From Rhizophagus clarus (Eukaryota > Glomeromycota > Glomeromycetes > Glomerales > Glomeraceae), in assembly GCA_015698045.1 (NCBI GenBank), contig BLAL01000286.1, forward strand, positions 248,001-312,000: a stretch of 64,000 bases of DNA. The letters are read 5' to 3'. A program made the position numbers and the translations under genes. Within the stretch, counting starts at the first letter, position 1. Every line of letters begins with the position of its first letter. Positions 1 through 11,754 of this stretch are shown here, piece after piece. A model generated the notes under the pieces. The model had not been told where the DNA came from. It searched no databases and saw nothing but the letters and a program-made list of their open reading frames with translations.

Positions 1-1166
1 CATAAGATATACCGATGGAACTAACTTTTGCCCATTTCCTAGAGGAAAATCATGGTCGGCTACACTTACAGGCTCGTGAACTGATTGCAAAGTATGAAAT
101 GTCCAACCAATAGCAGGTACCCCAAGACCTATCTTTGCCTTGTCATCTTGGGAAATAACAACGGAATTATCAGCAAAGACGGTGGCAAATTGCCTTGCGT
201 ATTTAACAGATGCAAGACAGTAATGACCATCAGAATGATCATGAGTTTCAGTACGTGAAACTCCAGCTACTGCAACCCACGCTGGATGATGATGTGCTCT
301 TGCGGCAATGGAGTTGGATTGGCGAGGTAGTAGGTAATTTTTTAATGTTGTTCTCGACATATAAACATCATAATTTTCTTCAAGGTTTTTGCGCAAATTT
401 TCGATAGTTCGCACTTTAACCACTTCTTTTCTTCGTTTTTTGTCAGCTTCTCCAAACTCGATCGAATCGTGGATATGATCATGCAAATTCGGATGTTCAA
501 AAAGAAGTGGAGGACGACCAGGTTTATCATATAGTATTACCTCCTGATTTTCGTAAAGTATTTTTCTTTTTTTTTCTTTGCATTTTTGAGCATATCCAGC
601 ATTCCTTTTTAATTTAATAATTCTTTCCCTGTTAGATTCGATTTCAGCTCTAAGATTCTTAATTTTGTTATACGTATCATGTCGAAATTGAGAATCTGTT
701 GTAATGTTGTAGATCTGCTCGAATTTGGTAACCTTTTTTCAGCTATTTTTATCTCATCTGCTGCCTTTCTTTGCGCTGATGCATTAACAGAAATTTCCAG
801 TATAGGATCTGCTGAATGAATTGCAGGAAAAATAGGAAGAGGAGGAGTTGAATCTTCTCTAGGAGTTGAATCTTCTCTAGGTGCAGAAGATCTTGGCCTT
901 ATTGTTTGTATATCACATAGATTGTATGGCGTGGCCAGATAATTTCTAATGATATCATCAATCTCCGTTCTACTTTTGCTTTTAATTTTGTTCCACTCTT
1001 TTGCTGCCTCGCTACAAACATCAGCACGGTTGGGAGTTCCTACCCCTGTCTTAACCATAATACTATATACATGAGCGTTGGTAAATTCTTGATACTTATT
1101 TGTTGGTGAATGATAGATCAGTTTCTTATTAAACTTGGGGCTAAGAAAGAATGTTTGACGGTTCAT
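1..1166 (-). pseudogene. DDE-type transposase-like gene, 5' part, one frameshift
   Basis: The reading frame opens with ATG at 1166 and runs off the window edge at position 1. It is continuous down to a six-base T run (plus strand) at about 731-736, after which coding continues in a neighbouring frame; one extra T there would restore a single frame. The N-terminal part (about 140 residues) holds a Lys/Glu-rich, coiled-coil-like stretch. The second part continues with KPGRPPLLFEHPN, then SRTETHDHSDGHYCLASVKY and VVISQDDKAKIGLGVPAIG. That acidic DDK motif and its setting resemble an RNase H-fold (DDE) transposase family that I recall as abundant in arbuscular mycorrhizal fungi; this is recognition, not a search. 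The remaining catalytic region lies outside the window. The break could be real or a homopolymer sequencing error. No partner gene is visible upstream. Confidence 0.65.
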
Positions 1167-2215
1167 TTTAATAAAATTATTGACGCGTTTTATAAAAAAG
1201 TTTTACGTGTCATGAATTCCGCAGCAATTCAGATTCCTTCTTTTGTAGCGAAATGGTTCTCCCGCAGCAATACGCAGTAATAAGCATGATCGTCAAAACT
1301 TTAATTTTTTTTCACTTGAAAATCTTTAATGTATTTTTTTTTAATACAAATAGTATTTTTTTTTAATACAAATAACTACACTATATGCAATGTAATTTTT
1401 AAATTTATCTATCATTTTATTTTTAATGTATTTGATATTGGGAAAATTGATGAAAATTACATTTTAAATTTCAAACAGAACAACTTTAAAAAAAAAAAAT
1501 TTTATTTTTTTTTTTTAACGCACATCCCTTTTATTACAATAGTTCTATAAAAGGAAAATGATTGACATGCACGTGACTAGAAATCTTACCTGGGGGTGGG
1601 GGGTATGCGCCTATAATAAAATGATATTAGGTAATATATGTTTCGGCCCTTAGCACATTCTATTGAATTTTAAATATTTCGCATACATTTCTTAAAAAAA
1701 TTAATTTTTTTTAATCAATTTAATTAAAAATAATTATATTCTGATTAAATATTTTGCGTACATTTCTTAAAAAAATCATAAAAAAAATCTTGTACATCGT
1801 ACATGCAATTACTAAATATCATCCCCTTGTGATAAATAAAAAATTACGCAACACAAATTCCAATACAAATTTAACAAATTTAACGAAATTTGGCCAAAAT
1901 TAATAATTTTTTACCAGAATTATCAACACAAATTGAACACAAATTGAACACAAGTTTCAGTCACGATTTATTTATGTCACGCCCGTGTTGTTGATAATTA
2001 ATCTGCATGATATGATTGTGCATACAGTATCGTATTTTCTGGCCAATCAAAATTAGGCTGATCCTTGCATGTGATTTAATCTGCACGCGTTTTTTGTCCT
2101 ATTTATTTTTTGTCTCTTTATTTCTTTATTTTTTTGTTCAATATTTTTCTCTTCTTTTTATTATTTCTTTATCCTTTTGTTCAATATTTTTTAATTATAT
2201 ACAGAATATTTACAT
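1167..2215. other. AT-rich non-coding stretch
   Basis: I see no gene here. The stretch has long A and T runs, a small G-rich patch near 1592-1605 and short direct repeats such as ATTTCTTAAAAAAAT (around 1687 and 1763). Small open frames at 1329-1550 and 2016-2264 are Phe/Ile-rich translations of T-rich DNA. Confidence 0.6.
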
Positions 2216-2224
2216 ATATTTCAT

Positions 2225-2905
2225 AATTTATTGCTTTGCAGGTATAGAAATATTTGTTTATTAATAATAATTATTTCATTATTTTTTACTTCTTTTTTAC
2301 TTTGTATCGTAATACTGACAATAATATACATGTTTCCTTTATTTCTTTTTACTTGTACTTTAATACTAACGATCGATACTAATAATACTAATTATGTTTT
2401 TTTTACTCCTTTTACTTAATACTAACAACATGTTTATTTTTTATTTTGTCTCCCCTTTCTTTTATTTTAGTTTATTCTTTGCAGGTATAGAAATATTTGT
2501 TTATTAATACTAATTATTTTCGTTTTCTTTTTACCTCTGTTACTTTGTGTCGTAATACTAATAATAATATCCATATTTCCTTTATTCCTTTTTACTTTTA
2601 CTTCAATACTAACGATACTAACAATACTAATTATGTTTTTTTTACTCCTTTTACTTAATACCAACAACATGTTTATTTTCCTCTTTCTTTTATTTTTAGT
2701 TTATTCTTTGCAGGTATAGAAATATTTGTTTATTAATACTAATTGTTTTAATACTAACGCGTTTTTTACCCTAATTGTTACTTTATATCATAATACTAAC
2801 AATACTATCTATGTTTCCTTTTTTTCTTTTACTTGTACTTTAATACTAACGATAATATCCATGTTTCTACTGTTTCTTTAACTCTTTTTACTCTAATATT
2901 AACAA
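2225..2905 (+). repeat. Three-unit tandem repeat with back-to-back splice-like sites
   Basis: Three copies about 229-243 bp apart each contain TTTGCAG directly followed by GTATAG (junctions after 2241, 2484 and 2713), then ATTTGTTTATTAATA, and later several (T)ACTAAC motifs in a pyrimidine-rich setting. Acceptor-like CAG abuts donor-like GTATAG with no exon between. No open reading frame of note spans the units. Confidence 0.6.
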
Positions 2906-3109
2906 CACTAACAATACTAACAATATTTCTTTTATCTTTATATCTAATACCAACGTTACTATAGCTGTTTCTCTTCTTTTTACATCTAATTGTATCGTTA
3001 CTCTTTCTTTTTTTTACTTTTATATATTCTGTATATAGTAATAAATACTTGTAATTTTTTATAATTTAATTCATATTATATCTAATAAAATATACATTAT
3101 ATAAACTTA

Positions 3110-3500
3110 TAGTACAAAAATGAATTTTGAAACATTACAAAATATTTATGTAAAATTACGAATCATCAAAATATTTTAAAAAGTTGCGAAATATTACGCA
3201 ATAAAATTACACAATATTACGAACCGTAAAATTACGCATATCATAATATTTCAAAATATTTTAAAAAGTTACAAAATATTACGCTTACGCAAACTTGCGG
3301 TGGGTCTGGAAACTTACGAAATATTATGTAAAATTACGAAATATTGCAAATGCGTAAAATTACGGAATATTACGAACCGTAAAATTACGAAACTTTGCAT
3401 ATCATAATATTTCAAAATATTTTAAAAAGTTACGAAATATTACTCTTCCGCAAACTTGCGACGGGTCTGGAAACTTACGAAATATTATGATGCGTAATCT
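3110..3500. repeat. ATTACG-rich tandem repeat
   Basis: Two copies, about 155 bp apart, of a block containing GAACCGTAAAATTACG, CATATCATAATATTTCAAAA, GCAAACTTGCG and GGGTCTGGAAACTTACGAAA. Both are peppered with the hexamer ATTACG/TTACGA. No coding potential is seen. Confidence 0.6.
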
Positions 3501-3529
3501 TGTGCAACTTTTTGCACTATAAAATTTCC

Positions 3530-4075
3530 TGATGATTCGTTCTCTTTATTCTATTTCCCTTTATCTTTGTCTTTATCCCCTAATTTCCTTTTCGTTTTTG
3601 TATCCTTTCATATTTGTATTCCCTTTCATTTTCATTTTGTTTTTTATTTCATTTCTGCTTTCTCTTTTGTTTTTCTCTTTGTTTTTTCCATTATCATTTG
3701 TTTCTGCTTTTTCTTTTCTTTCGTTTTCACTTTTCCTTTCCCTTTGTTTCCATTTCCCTTTCATTTTTTCCATTATCTTTCATTTTCGCTTTCCCTTTCG
3801 GCCTTTCCCTTTGTTTCCGTTTCCCTTTTATTTTTTCCTTTTATTTTTGCTTTTTCTTTTTTCTCTTCATTTTTTCTTTTGTTTTGTTTTTCTTTTTGTT
3901 TTTATCTTCATCTCCTTTATCTTGTTTTCCTTTCACTTTATTTCATTTTCTCCTTTGTCCCCTATTTTACCTTTCATTTTCGACTTTGTCTCTTTATTTT
4001 CATTTCATTTTCTTTTGTTTTCATACCCTTTCATTTTTATACACAATTTTGTACCATTAATGTCCCATAATTTTG
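3530..4075 (+). repeat. Pyrimidine-rich tract (CTTTC/TTTCA type)
   Basis: Almost pure C/T on the plus strand, built from degenerate TTTCCCTTT, CATTTT and TTTGTTTC blocks. Overlapping frames of up to 186 codons exist in all three plus frames because the strand lacks purines and therefore stops; their products are Phe/Leu/Ser polymers and not credible proteins. Confidence 0.75.
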
Positions 4076-4234
4076 CGAATCCAAAATGCTAGAAAATCAA
4101 GTGATTAAAATATAATTTATCAATGCCGTCGATAAAAAATTAGCATCCAACGTAATAATTTGGTTTTATTCTGTATTACAAATATTTAATCTACAGATAG
4201 AGAAAATAGCGATTATTTTTTCAATTTTATCTTT

Positions 4235-4695
4235 ATCTCTTTCAATCTCATTTTTCTTTTCAGTTTTGTCTTCGCTCCTTTTATCTTTATTCCTTCACCC
4301 TTTTGTTTTTTTCTGGATTTTTCTACTATGCCAAATCTCTTTGAAAACGAGGTAGGTGTTTGGTTTCATTTCAAATTTTTTTTTTTTAATGTATTCTCTT
4401 ATGATCATTACTAACAAATTTTACTCCCACCTTTCATCATCATTTTATTTTTTGATTTTGTTTCCTTTTATTTTCCCCTTTCATTTCCCCTTTATCGTCC
4501 ACTTTCCTTTTCGTTCTACCTTCTGTTTTTGTTTCTTTTTCCTTTTGTTTCTCTTTTTTCGTCTTCCTTTCTTTTCGTTTTATCTTTTCATTAATATTCT
4601 TTTTCATTTCTTTTTGATCTTGTCTCCTTTTTCTTTTCATCTTTGTTTTGTTTCCCTTTTGTTTTCATTATTTATCATATCTTTTTTTATCTTTT
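4235..4695 (+). repeat. Second pyrimidine-rich tract
   Basis: Same low-complexity C/T composition as the preceding tract, separated from it by about 160 bp of mixed sequence. The open frame at 4356-4778 is a composition artefact. Confidence 0.7.
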
Positions 4696-4799
4696 ATCAT
4701 CATTTTTATCATTATTATTGGAGTTTTGATGTCATTATTACTAGTTATATTAAAGATAAAAGTTTTGATTTTGAATAATTGCGTTTCATTCTTCTATTC

Positions 4800-6955
4800 A
4801 GTAAACTTTAAAGGAATAAAATAAAATGTTTTGCGAAAAAAAAATTGTTATGTTACAAACTGATAACAGAAAATTTAAGTTAAAAAAATCAGCCAATTAA
4901 AAATTAGTCAGTTAAAATATTGATCACGTGATAGGGGGGTGAGTAATATTAAATCTCACCCAGGGTGAGGAATAAATTCACCCTTATTTTAATCTTTTTA
5001 AATAACTTTACTTAAATATAAAAGGTAAAATTATTTAATCAAAATAGTAAAATTACGGTTTAAATTTATTTTTAATATTTTTATAGTAAATTTTTTATAA
5101 ATTATAAAATTCAATATATGTTTTTACTTGATAAATTAATCTGATAATTCATTTATTATAGCTGTTTATATAAGACTGATAACTAGTGAGGATTTAGTTA
5201 ATTTACCTAGTCTTCTAAGAAAACTTTTGTACAAGTCGGTTAGTATTTTTTTTTTATTTTTTATTTTTTATTTTTTTCTTTTATGAAATTATGATATTTT
5301 ACTATAAGTTTCAATATATATTTTATATTAAAAAATTATTTTTTTTTTAATGTCAAAAATACATATACATTTATTAGATTAAAATAGAACCATATTATAA
5401 TTACTTCTAATCTATATGTAGCACTTTCAGTAATATAATTAGTTTAAATATTTACTGTATATTAGAAAATTGTATTTCTTTGCATTTTTTAAAATTTTAC
5501 TATATTTTTTGATTTTTTAAAATAAATCATTTTTTAGGTGAATTCTTAATATTTTTGTAATTGATTTTTTTTGTAAATTATAAAATTCAATTTATAGCAT
5601 TATTCTACTAAAAATTTTAACATATATTTTATAGAATAAATGTATTTGTAATAACCTGTTATAAATATTATTTATAATAATCTTAAAAAAAAAAATTATA
5701 AAAAAGTTTATAATATATAAACTTTTAAAAAATATTATAATAAGTGTATTTTTGCCTTTTCAGTAAATTTGTTTAGAATGATAAAGATGATTTTGAATGT
5801 CATTTTTAATTTATTTAATAAAAACCTTTTTTTCACCAAGTGATTGGCAAAGAAATTTCCTTTTTTGAAAGCCTGTATAATCTTATAACAAAATTTTCCA
5901 TTTTTTCTGAAAATAAAAATTTCTTTTTTGGATTTGTATAATGTCACGTGATTTAAACTGACCAATAAAAATGTGCCAATTAGGTTGTTACAAATAATAT
6001 TTGTAACAGGTTGTTACAATTAGATTTATCCTATTTTATATTAAATTTTATTTTGTTTATATTTTTTTTATATTTTTATTATATTTTTAAAAAGTAAATT
6101 ACCTTTTAAAATTATTTATATATAATTTTATATTTGATATTTTTTCATAAATTATAAAAATCATATCCACCGATTTTCGGAATTAACAAAATTAGCCTAA
6201 ATTAAGGAATTTGATGATAATTAGATAAAAATTAAGTTAAATAAGGTTCACAAAAAGGATCACTCGTGTGCTACATGATCATATGACACAAATATCAAGA
6301 AATTACTTCAACAAAAGTAGCGTTAAAAAATTTTTTTCCTTCGTAAACTCCATATTAAACTCCCCATCAACTTCCCCATCAAACTTTTCCACCAGTTTTT
6401 ACATTATGTAAGTTGAGAATTTTGGCAAGTATATTAGTAGTTATTTTACATTAAATATAACTTGGAGCTATTTTTTTATTTTTTTTTCAATAGTTTATAA
6501 AAAAAAATTTATTTAAGCAGCAAAATTATTCAAAAATAATCTTTCAATAAATAAATAATTCTAAGATTAATAACGATGTTTTAGTGAATTTAAATTATAT
6601 ATTGATTAGTTTATTTAGTTAAAATCTATTTGATATTTGTTATTAATTATTTTTCAATCAATTTTTTTTCGTTAAATCATTATTCTGATGCTTATTCTTA
6701 CTTTTTTTTTTAAATAAACTAATTTTATAATATTTTTATTCCTTTTTTTAGAAATTTCTTTTACTGGTTTCAGGTTAAAGAGGTAATTTTTTTTGGAAAA
6801 GGTCTTAAAAGTTTTTTTAAGTATTTTTTTTGGCTTATTTTTTCTTATGTAGGGACGGTTTTGATCGATTTTAATCAGTACTGCGCCACATAATTGATAA
6901 TCGGCAAATTTCTCAAATCGGTGCATATGGTAATTTATAATTATATATAATATAT
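4800..6955. other. AT-rich stretch with dispersed repeat fragments
   Basis: No convincing gene. It includes a GGGTGAG cluster near 4935-4985, a dispersed AT repeat around 4990-5110 (also seen near 7.6-8.2, 35.05, 38.1 and 57.0-57.6 kb) and a GTTGTTACA direct repeat near 5983-6022. Minus-strand frames at 5735-5965 (76 codons) and 6672-6926 (84 codons) are Lys/Phe/Ile-rich and show no recognisable domain. Confidence 0.5.
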
Positions 6956-6959
6956 TATA

Positions 6960-7610
6960 GATATTATATAAAAATTTTTTTTTATTATAAAATATATGCT
7001 AAAACTTTTTAGTTAAATAGCATTATATATTGAAATTTATAATTAATAAAAAAAAAATCTGATATTAAAAATATTAAAAATTTGCTTAAAAAAGTGAATT
7101 ACTTTTAAAAATAGTAGAAAAATATAGAAAAAATCAATTTTTAATATAAAGTATATACTGAAATTTTTAGTAAAATAATATCATAAATTGAATTTTATGA
7201 TTTGCAAAAAAATTCAAGTAAAATTTTATTTAGAAAGTTAATTTACTTTTAAAAACTATAGTAAAAATACAGAAAAATGCAGAAAAAAATATTTTTTAAT
7301 ATAAAGTATATATTAAAACTTTTGGTAAAATAGCATTATGCATCAGATTTTATGATTCACAAAAAAAATCAGATATAAAATTATAAAAGATTCGTCTAGA
7401 AAAATGATTCACTTTAAAAAATCCAAAAATATAATAAAAATGCAAAAAAATGCAGAAAAATGCAATTTTTAATTATATATAGTATATATATTAAAACTTT
7501 CAGTAGAATAGTATTATATATTGAATTTTATAATTTACAAAAAAAATTTGGTATAAAAATATTAAAAATTCATGTAAAAAAATAATTCACTTTCATAATA
7601 TAAAAATCAT
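6960..7610. repeat. Tandem repeat, ~165 bp unit, about four copies
   Basis: About four degenerate units carry the ordered motifs AATATAAAGTATATA, GTAAAATA(G)CATTAT, TGAATTTTATGATT, CAAAAAAAATC and GAATTACTTTTAAAAA. Copies begin near 6965, 7130, 7290 and 7460. Non-coding. Confidence 0.6.
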
Positions 7611-7619
7611 ATAACAACC

Positions 7620-8190
7620 TTGTAAAATTAGATTTCTCAATAATTTTGAAAATAGCAATAAATAACCAATAAAAAATTGAACCTGTACTTCATAAATATT
7701 AGACCAATTATTTTAAAATTTTACTGTGAATAGATTCAGTCTTGCTAAACAACTTACTTAAGCATGAAATCATAGTTTTATATGACCAAAATGGTAAAAT
7801 TATATTTTAAAATTGTAAAATAGCTTTTGCAAAAAAAATTAATAATACAAAAATAGCTAATATTTTATAAATATTAGTCCAATTATTATAAAAATTTATA
7901 TGAATAGATTTAATTGCACTGAATAATTTTATTTAAGTATGAAAAGGTAATTGTATTTGACAGAGTAATATAATTACATTTTGAAGTTAAAAAAGAAAAA
8001 AAAAAATTGGGAGTTGGTACTATTTGAAAAATACAAATTTCTTCATAAATATTATACTTAGTCTTAAAAAAAAATTGAGATGCAAATACTTTTGATACTG
8101 TTGAACAATTTTACTTAAACATAAGAAGGTAATTTCATTTGTCCAAAATTCATTTATATATAAATAAAATTAGTAAATGAAAAATAAGAA
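7620..8190. repeat. Dispersed AT-rich repeat, tandem copies
   Basis: About three degenerate copies of a ~185 bp unit with the motifs TTCATAAATATTAG, CCAATTATT, TTTTACTTAA and GGTAATTTCATTTG. The same family reappears at about 35050-35150, 38085-38200 and 56990-57610, so it is a genome-dispersed repeat. Confidence 0.55.
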
Positions 8191-8569
8191 TATAAAAACA
8201 TATAGGTGGTGTGGAAACTGATCCTATGGTTAAAAATTCAAACTTAATTACTCGTATTAACATGATAAGTTCCAATTTACTGTTGATTGCTATTTCTAAC
8301 GAAAAGATTAGAACGCGTAATTGATTTGAAAAAAAATTTTATTATTTTTTCTTTATATATATATTTTCTTGTTTACTTCATAGAATTAATTACCTCAAAT
8401 TTTATAAACAATGGTTCTTCATTTGTTAATAGAGAAAATTACAACAATCACGAATAACTTTACGTTACCATTACCTTTTTTCAATTATTAAAAATCTTTT
8501 TTCAAAATTTAAAGAGTTTGTTATTTCCTGTAGGCTTAAATGAGTCAGTTTTTGCATCTTACCCTTTAT

Positions 8570-11240
8570 TTTAAGCTGAATATGACACATTACGCATTTA
8601 AATAGTCAAAAGGATATTTTTTTTTTTTTCAACCATAGATTCACAAAAATCAGAATTTTGTTAAATATTTGTTATTATCGTCAGAAGGTTGTACAATATC
8701 TGATGAAGTTATTAAAGTATTGAGAAATTCGTTGCTTATAACTTTTCAAAAATAAATGTTAGTTAATAATAATGATCAAATGTGCTTATTTTTGCCAATC
8801 ATGTGGTAAATGGTCTTTAAACATTGTATTGTAAAAAACAAAGATCACAACAAGTTTAATACGAAATTTCGTTTCCTATAAAAACATTGGAGGGATAAAA
8901 TCGAAGTGAAAAAAATTTATTATAAAGACGGAAAGGAATGAATAACATGAAACTCAAAATTTAATACGAAATTCTATAAAAAAAACATTGGAGGGATAAT
9001 GAGCAAGTAGAGAAAGAAATACAGAAAAAATGATCCGAAGAGAAAAAAAAAAAAAATAAAAGTAGACTTTTCGAAAAAAAAAAGTATTGGAATTATACAA
9101 ACACACTCGGAAAAAAAAATTAACAAACAAACACAAATATGAAGTTCAAGATTAATAGCCTACGATTTCAACGAATGATTTCAACGAAAGATAATTAACG
9201 AAGACGAATTATTATTAGAGATTGTACGTAACACGAATTATGTGGTCATATTCTTATATGCATATGTAATATTTTTAAATCTTAAAGTTGGAATAATTCA
9301 TACATAAATAAATGTATTATCGAAGGACGATATACATCATTACAGCAAAGTTTACGTGCTGTAAGCCCACCTTCCCACCCATGCATATCAAAAGGACAGC
9401 GATATACACTACAGCAAAGTATACGTGCTGTAGCCCCACCCACCCTCCCACTGCCCTTATTAGGTTTTGCGATCTCGTCTTAATGACTGTTTTTTTATTA
9501 TCGGTAAATCATTCTCTTGTTGATTTAATGTCTGTGACATACTATCAAAAAAAAACATATTTATTTGTTTATCGTCTTTTCTCTTTTTAAAAGTATATTA
9601 AAAGATGTAATTTACTTACGACATGGATCGAGAACATCCTTTTTTTACGATTGCCGATCAACCATCTTTATTCGTATTTCGGAAGCTATTTGGAAATTTT
9701 GTCAAATCAATCAGACCATTTCTAACACTAATTGTATAAATTTATAGGAAAAAAAAATGAGAGCTAAAACGTGTTTTCTTAATAATTTGAAAAAAAAGGA
9801 GAAAAAAGGTACTGTACGTTGTTATTAATGTTAGTGGCATCATTTATTTATTGAATGATATGATGAATACTTGATCTATTTATTTTTTAGAAAAATATTC
9901 ACAAAAAACCTGTCTATTTATTAGAGTTTTATAAATATGATCAAATAAAAGAAAAATTTTTTTGGCGTATTTGCAGAATTTTTTTTTTTTTCTTCTTTCG
10001 TTCATCGGAACTTACATTCCGAATTCTAAATTGGAATGAAAAGGCCAGATCAATCCAAAAAAAAAAGGATAAAATTTTTCTTTGTCTTTGTACGTACGTT
10101 TCATTGTTATAGTAATGATGTAAAATTTTTACATTTTACTCGCATAATATTTGTCACAAAAAAAATTTGTACCAACTTATATAACTAATTTTAGTTAAAC
10201 TTAATTGAGGGATTGAAAATAATGAATTAAATAAATTTGGTTGATCTCAATCATGATTTTGACGCAGTGCATAATTGTTACTTGATCAGTTGATCAAAAA
10301 TTTTTTAAACATGATTCCCATTTTGGTAAAAATTTACATTATATATATATCTACCTATTGATCTAGATCAGACAGGAACCACTTTAAATCAGGAAATTAT
10401 AGAATAATTAATTTATACGCGGTAATAATATAATAATTGAGATGCGATAAAATTTGAAAAGCAACCCCAAACTTTGTTTGAAGGTATCAAAAACGCGTTA
10501 AGTTAAAATTTTGTACGCCCTTCAAAATTATCAAACTTTGTGAGAAAACTTCCTCCGGAATTCCGAAAAAAAATGCCAAGTTTAGTCTGAGTTAATTCTC
10601 ATTTAGTTACCCGATACAGGATCTCAATTAATTAAACGTATTTGTTATTTATCATGTTTCGAATCACCCCATATAATAATGATTGGTTCTATGAAAATTA
10701 TTTTTTTTTATATTTATCCGCTCCGAAATCCGGAAAATACCTTTTTCACTAAAGTTCAATACCTGTGATTAAGTGCATTATTATTTATCATATTTCAAAA
10801 TTATTTAATGTATCATTTGACCTTCTTGCATGCCTAAAAATGACAAAAAGGTTTTTTTTTTGTAGAATCTTCTAAATTTTTAAGAGAAATGACTGGTTCT
10901 TTAGTAACAATATAATTATATATATATTATTTTTATCGATCAGAAGTTTTCAACATGACTTATTGCAGCGGATCTCGGAATTTTCAAGATCAAAAAAGGA
11001 GACTTTATCATGATTTAATTGTAAAAATACAATTGTTCTAAAGAAATTTTTTTTTTTTATTTTAAAATATACAGATTTATTAGATAGACGGAGTATATGT
11101 TTTGATCAATTGATCAAATTATTATAAAAATATATAGACTGGGTATCTCCCTTTTTGTATACTGTATAATTTTATATTATGAATAAAAATAAAATGATGA
11201 TCAAGTTATTTATGGAATTACCAATTTTGGACTCAGGCTA
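8570..11240 (+). repeat. Long inverted repeat, left arm
   Basis: This ~2.67 kb arm is the reverse complement of 20305-22736. Landmarks in both arms are AAGCTGAATATGACACATTA at the outer end, the TACAGCA hairpin, GAATGAAAAGGCCAGATCAA in the left arm with its diverged counterpart, GAGTTAATTCTCATTTAGTT, GCGGATCTCGGAATTTTCAA and, at the inner end, GACTGGGTATCTCCCTTTTT. The part from about 10.2 to 11.2 kb is close to identical to its partner, while the outer 0.7 kb is clearly more diverged. No protein is evident in the arm. It may be a terminal repeat of a large mobile element or one half of an inverted duplication. Confidence 0.85.
9322..9440. repeat. Duplicated TACAGCA...TGCTGTA hairpin
   Basis: Two tandem copies of a block AAGGAC(AGC)GATATAC, TACAGCAAAG(T)TTACG, TGCTGTA, (G/C)CCCACC. 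Each can form a hairpin with a 7-bp stem TACAGCA/TGCTGTA. The opposite arm (about 22100-22160) has only one copy. Confidence 0.65.
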
Positions 11241-11754
11241 TACACGATACATAAGTAATTTAGTTCTTAAAATTAATATAGTGAAAATTTAATTACGCGA
11301 GTAGTAAAATAATTATATGTAAAACATTCATCCTAAATGCAGTCATTTGTGAATAAATTATTAGTATGAATAAATAGATTTTATAGGTTGTTTTATTTTT
11401 TGAGTAAATTTATACGTCGCCCCCTGCGACGCATCGCCTCTGGGCAGAATTATGTAATGCCGGCTAAAATTAAAACATGTGACGTTTAACAGGATGTGAA
11501 AAATAGATTTTTTACAACAAAAAAAATTGTCCCTGGAATATATATGAAAAAATGAAAAAAGTAGGGGTGTGACACGGGTGACAAAATGGAGGCGATAATA
11601 TCGCAGGGGCGATGTATAAATTATTATATTATAAAAATAACAAATTTATTAATATTTTATTCGTAAAAATAAACGATAAAATAAATAAATAAATAAATAA
11701 TATTATATGATATAAAAAAAAGAAATATATCTTACAAGTTTACAACATTATAAC
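11241..11754. other. Non-coding spacer downstream of the F-box gene
   Basis: AT-rich with a short GC-richer patch (11416-11460). On the minus strand an AATAAA at 11661-11656 lies about 95 nt after the F-box stop codon and is a plausible polyadenylation signal. A TAAA microsatellite sits at about 11672-11700. Confidence 0.5.

Noticed and set aside
3532..4092. Overlapping plus-strand open frames of 148-186 codons
   Set aside because: Three frames are open at once in C/T-only DNA; products are Phe/Leu/Ser polymers.
4356..4778. 140-codon plus-strand frame
   Set aside because: Same composition artefact in a pyrimidine tract.
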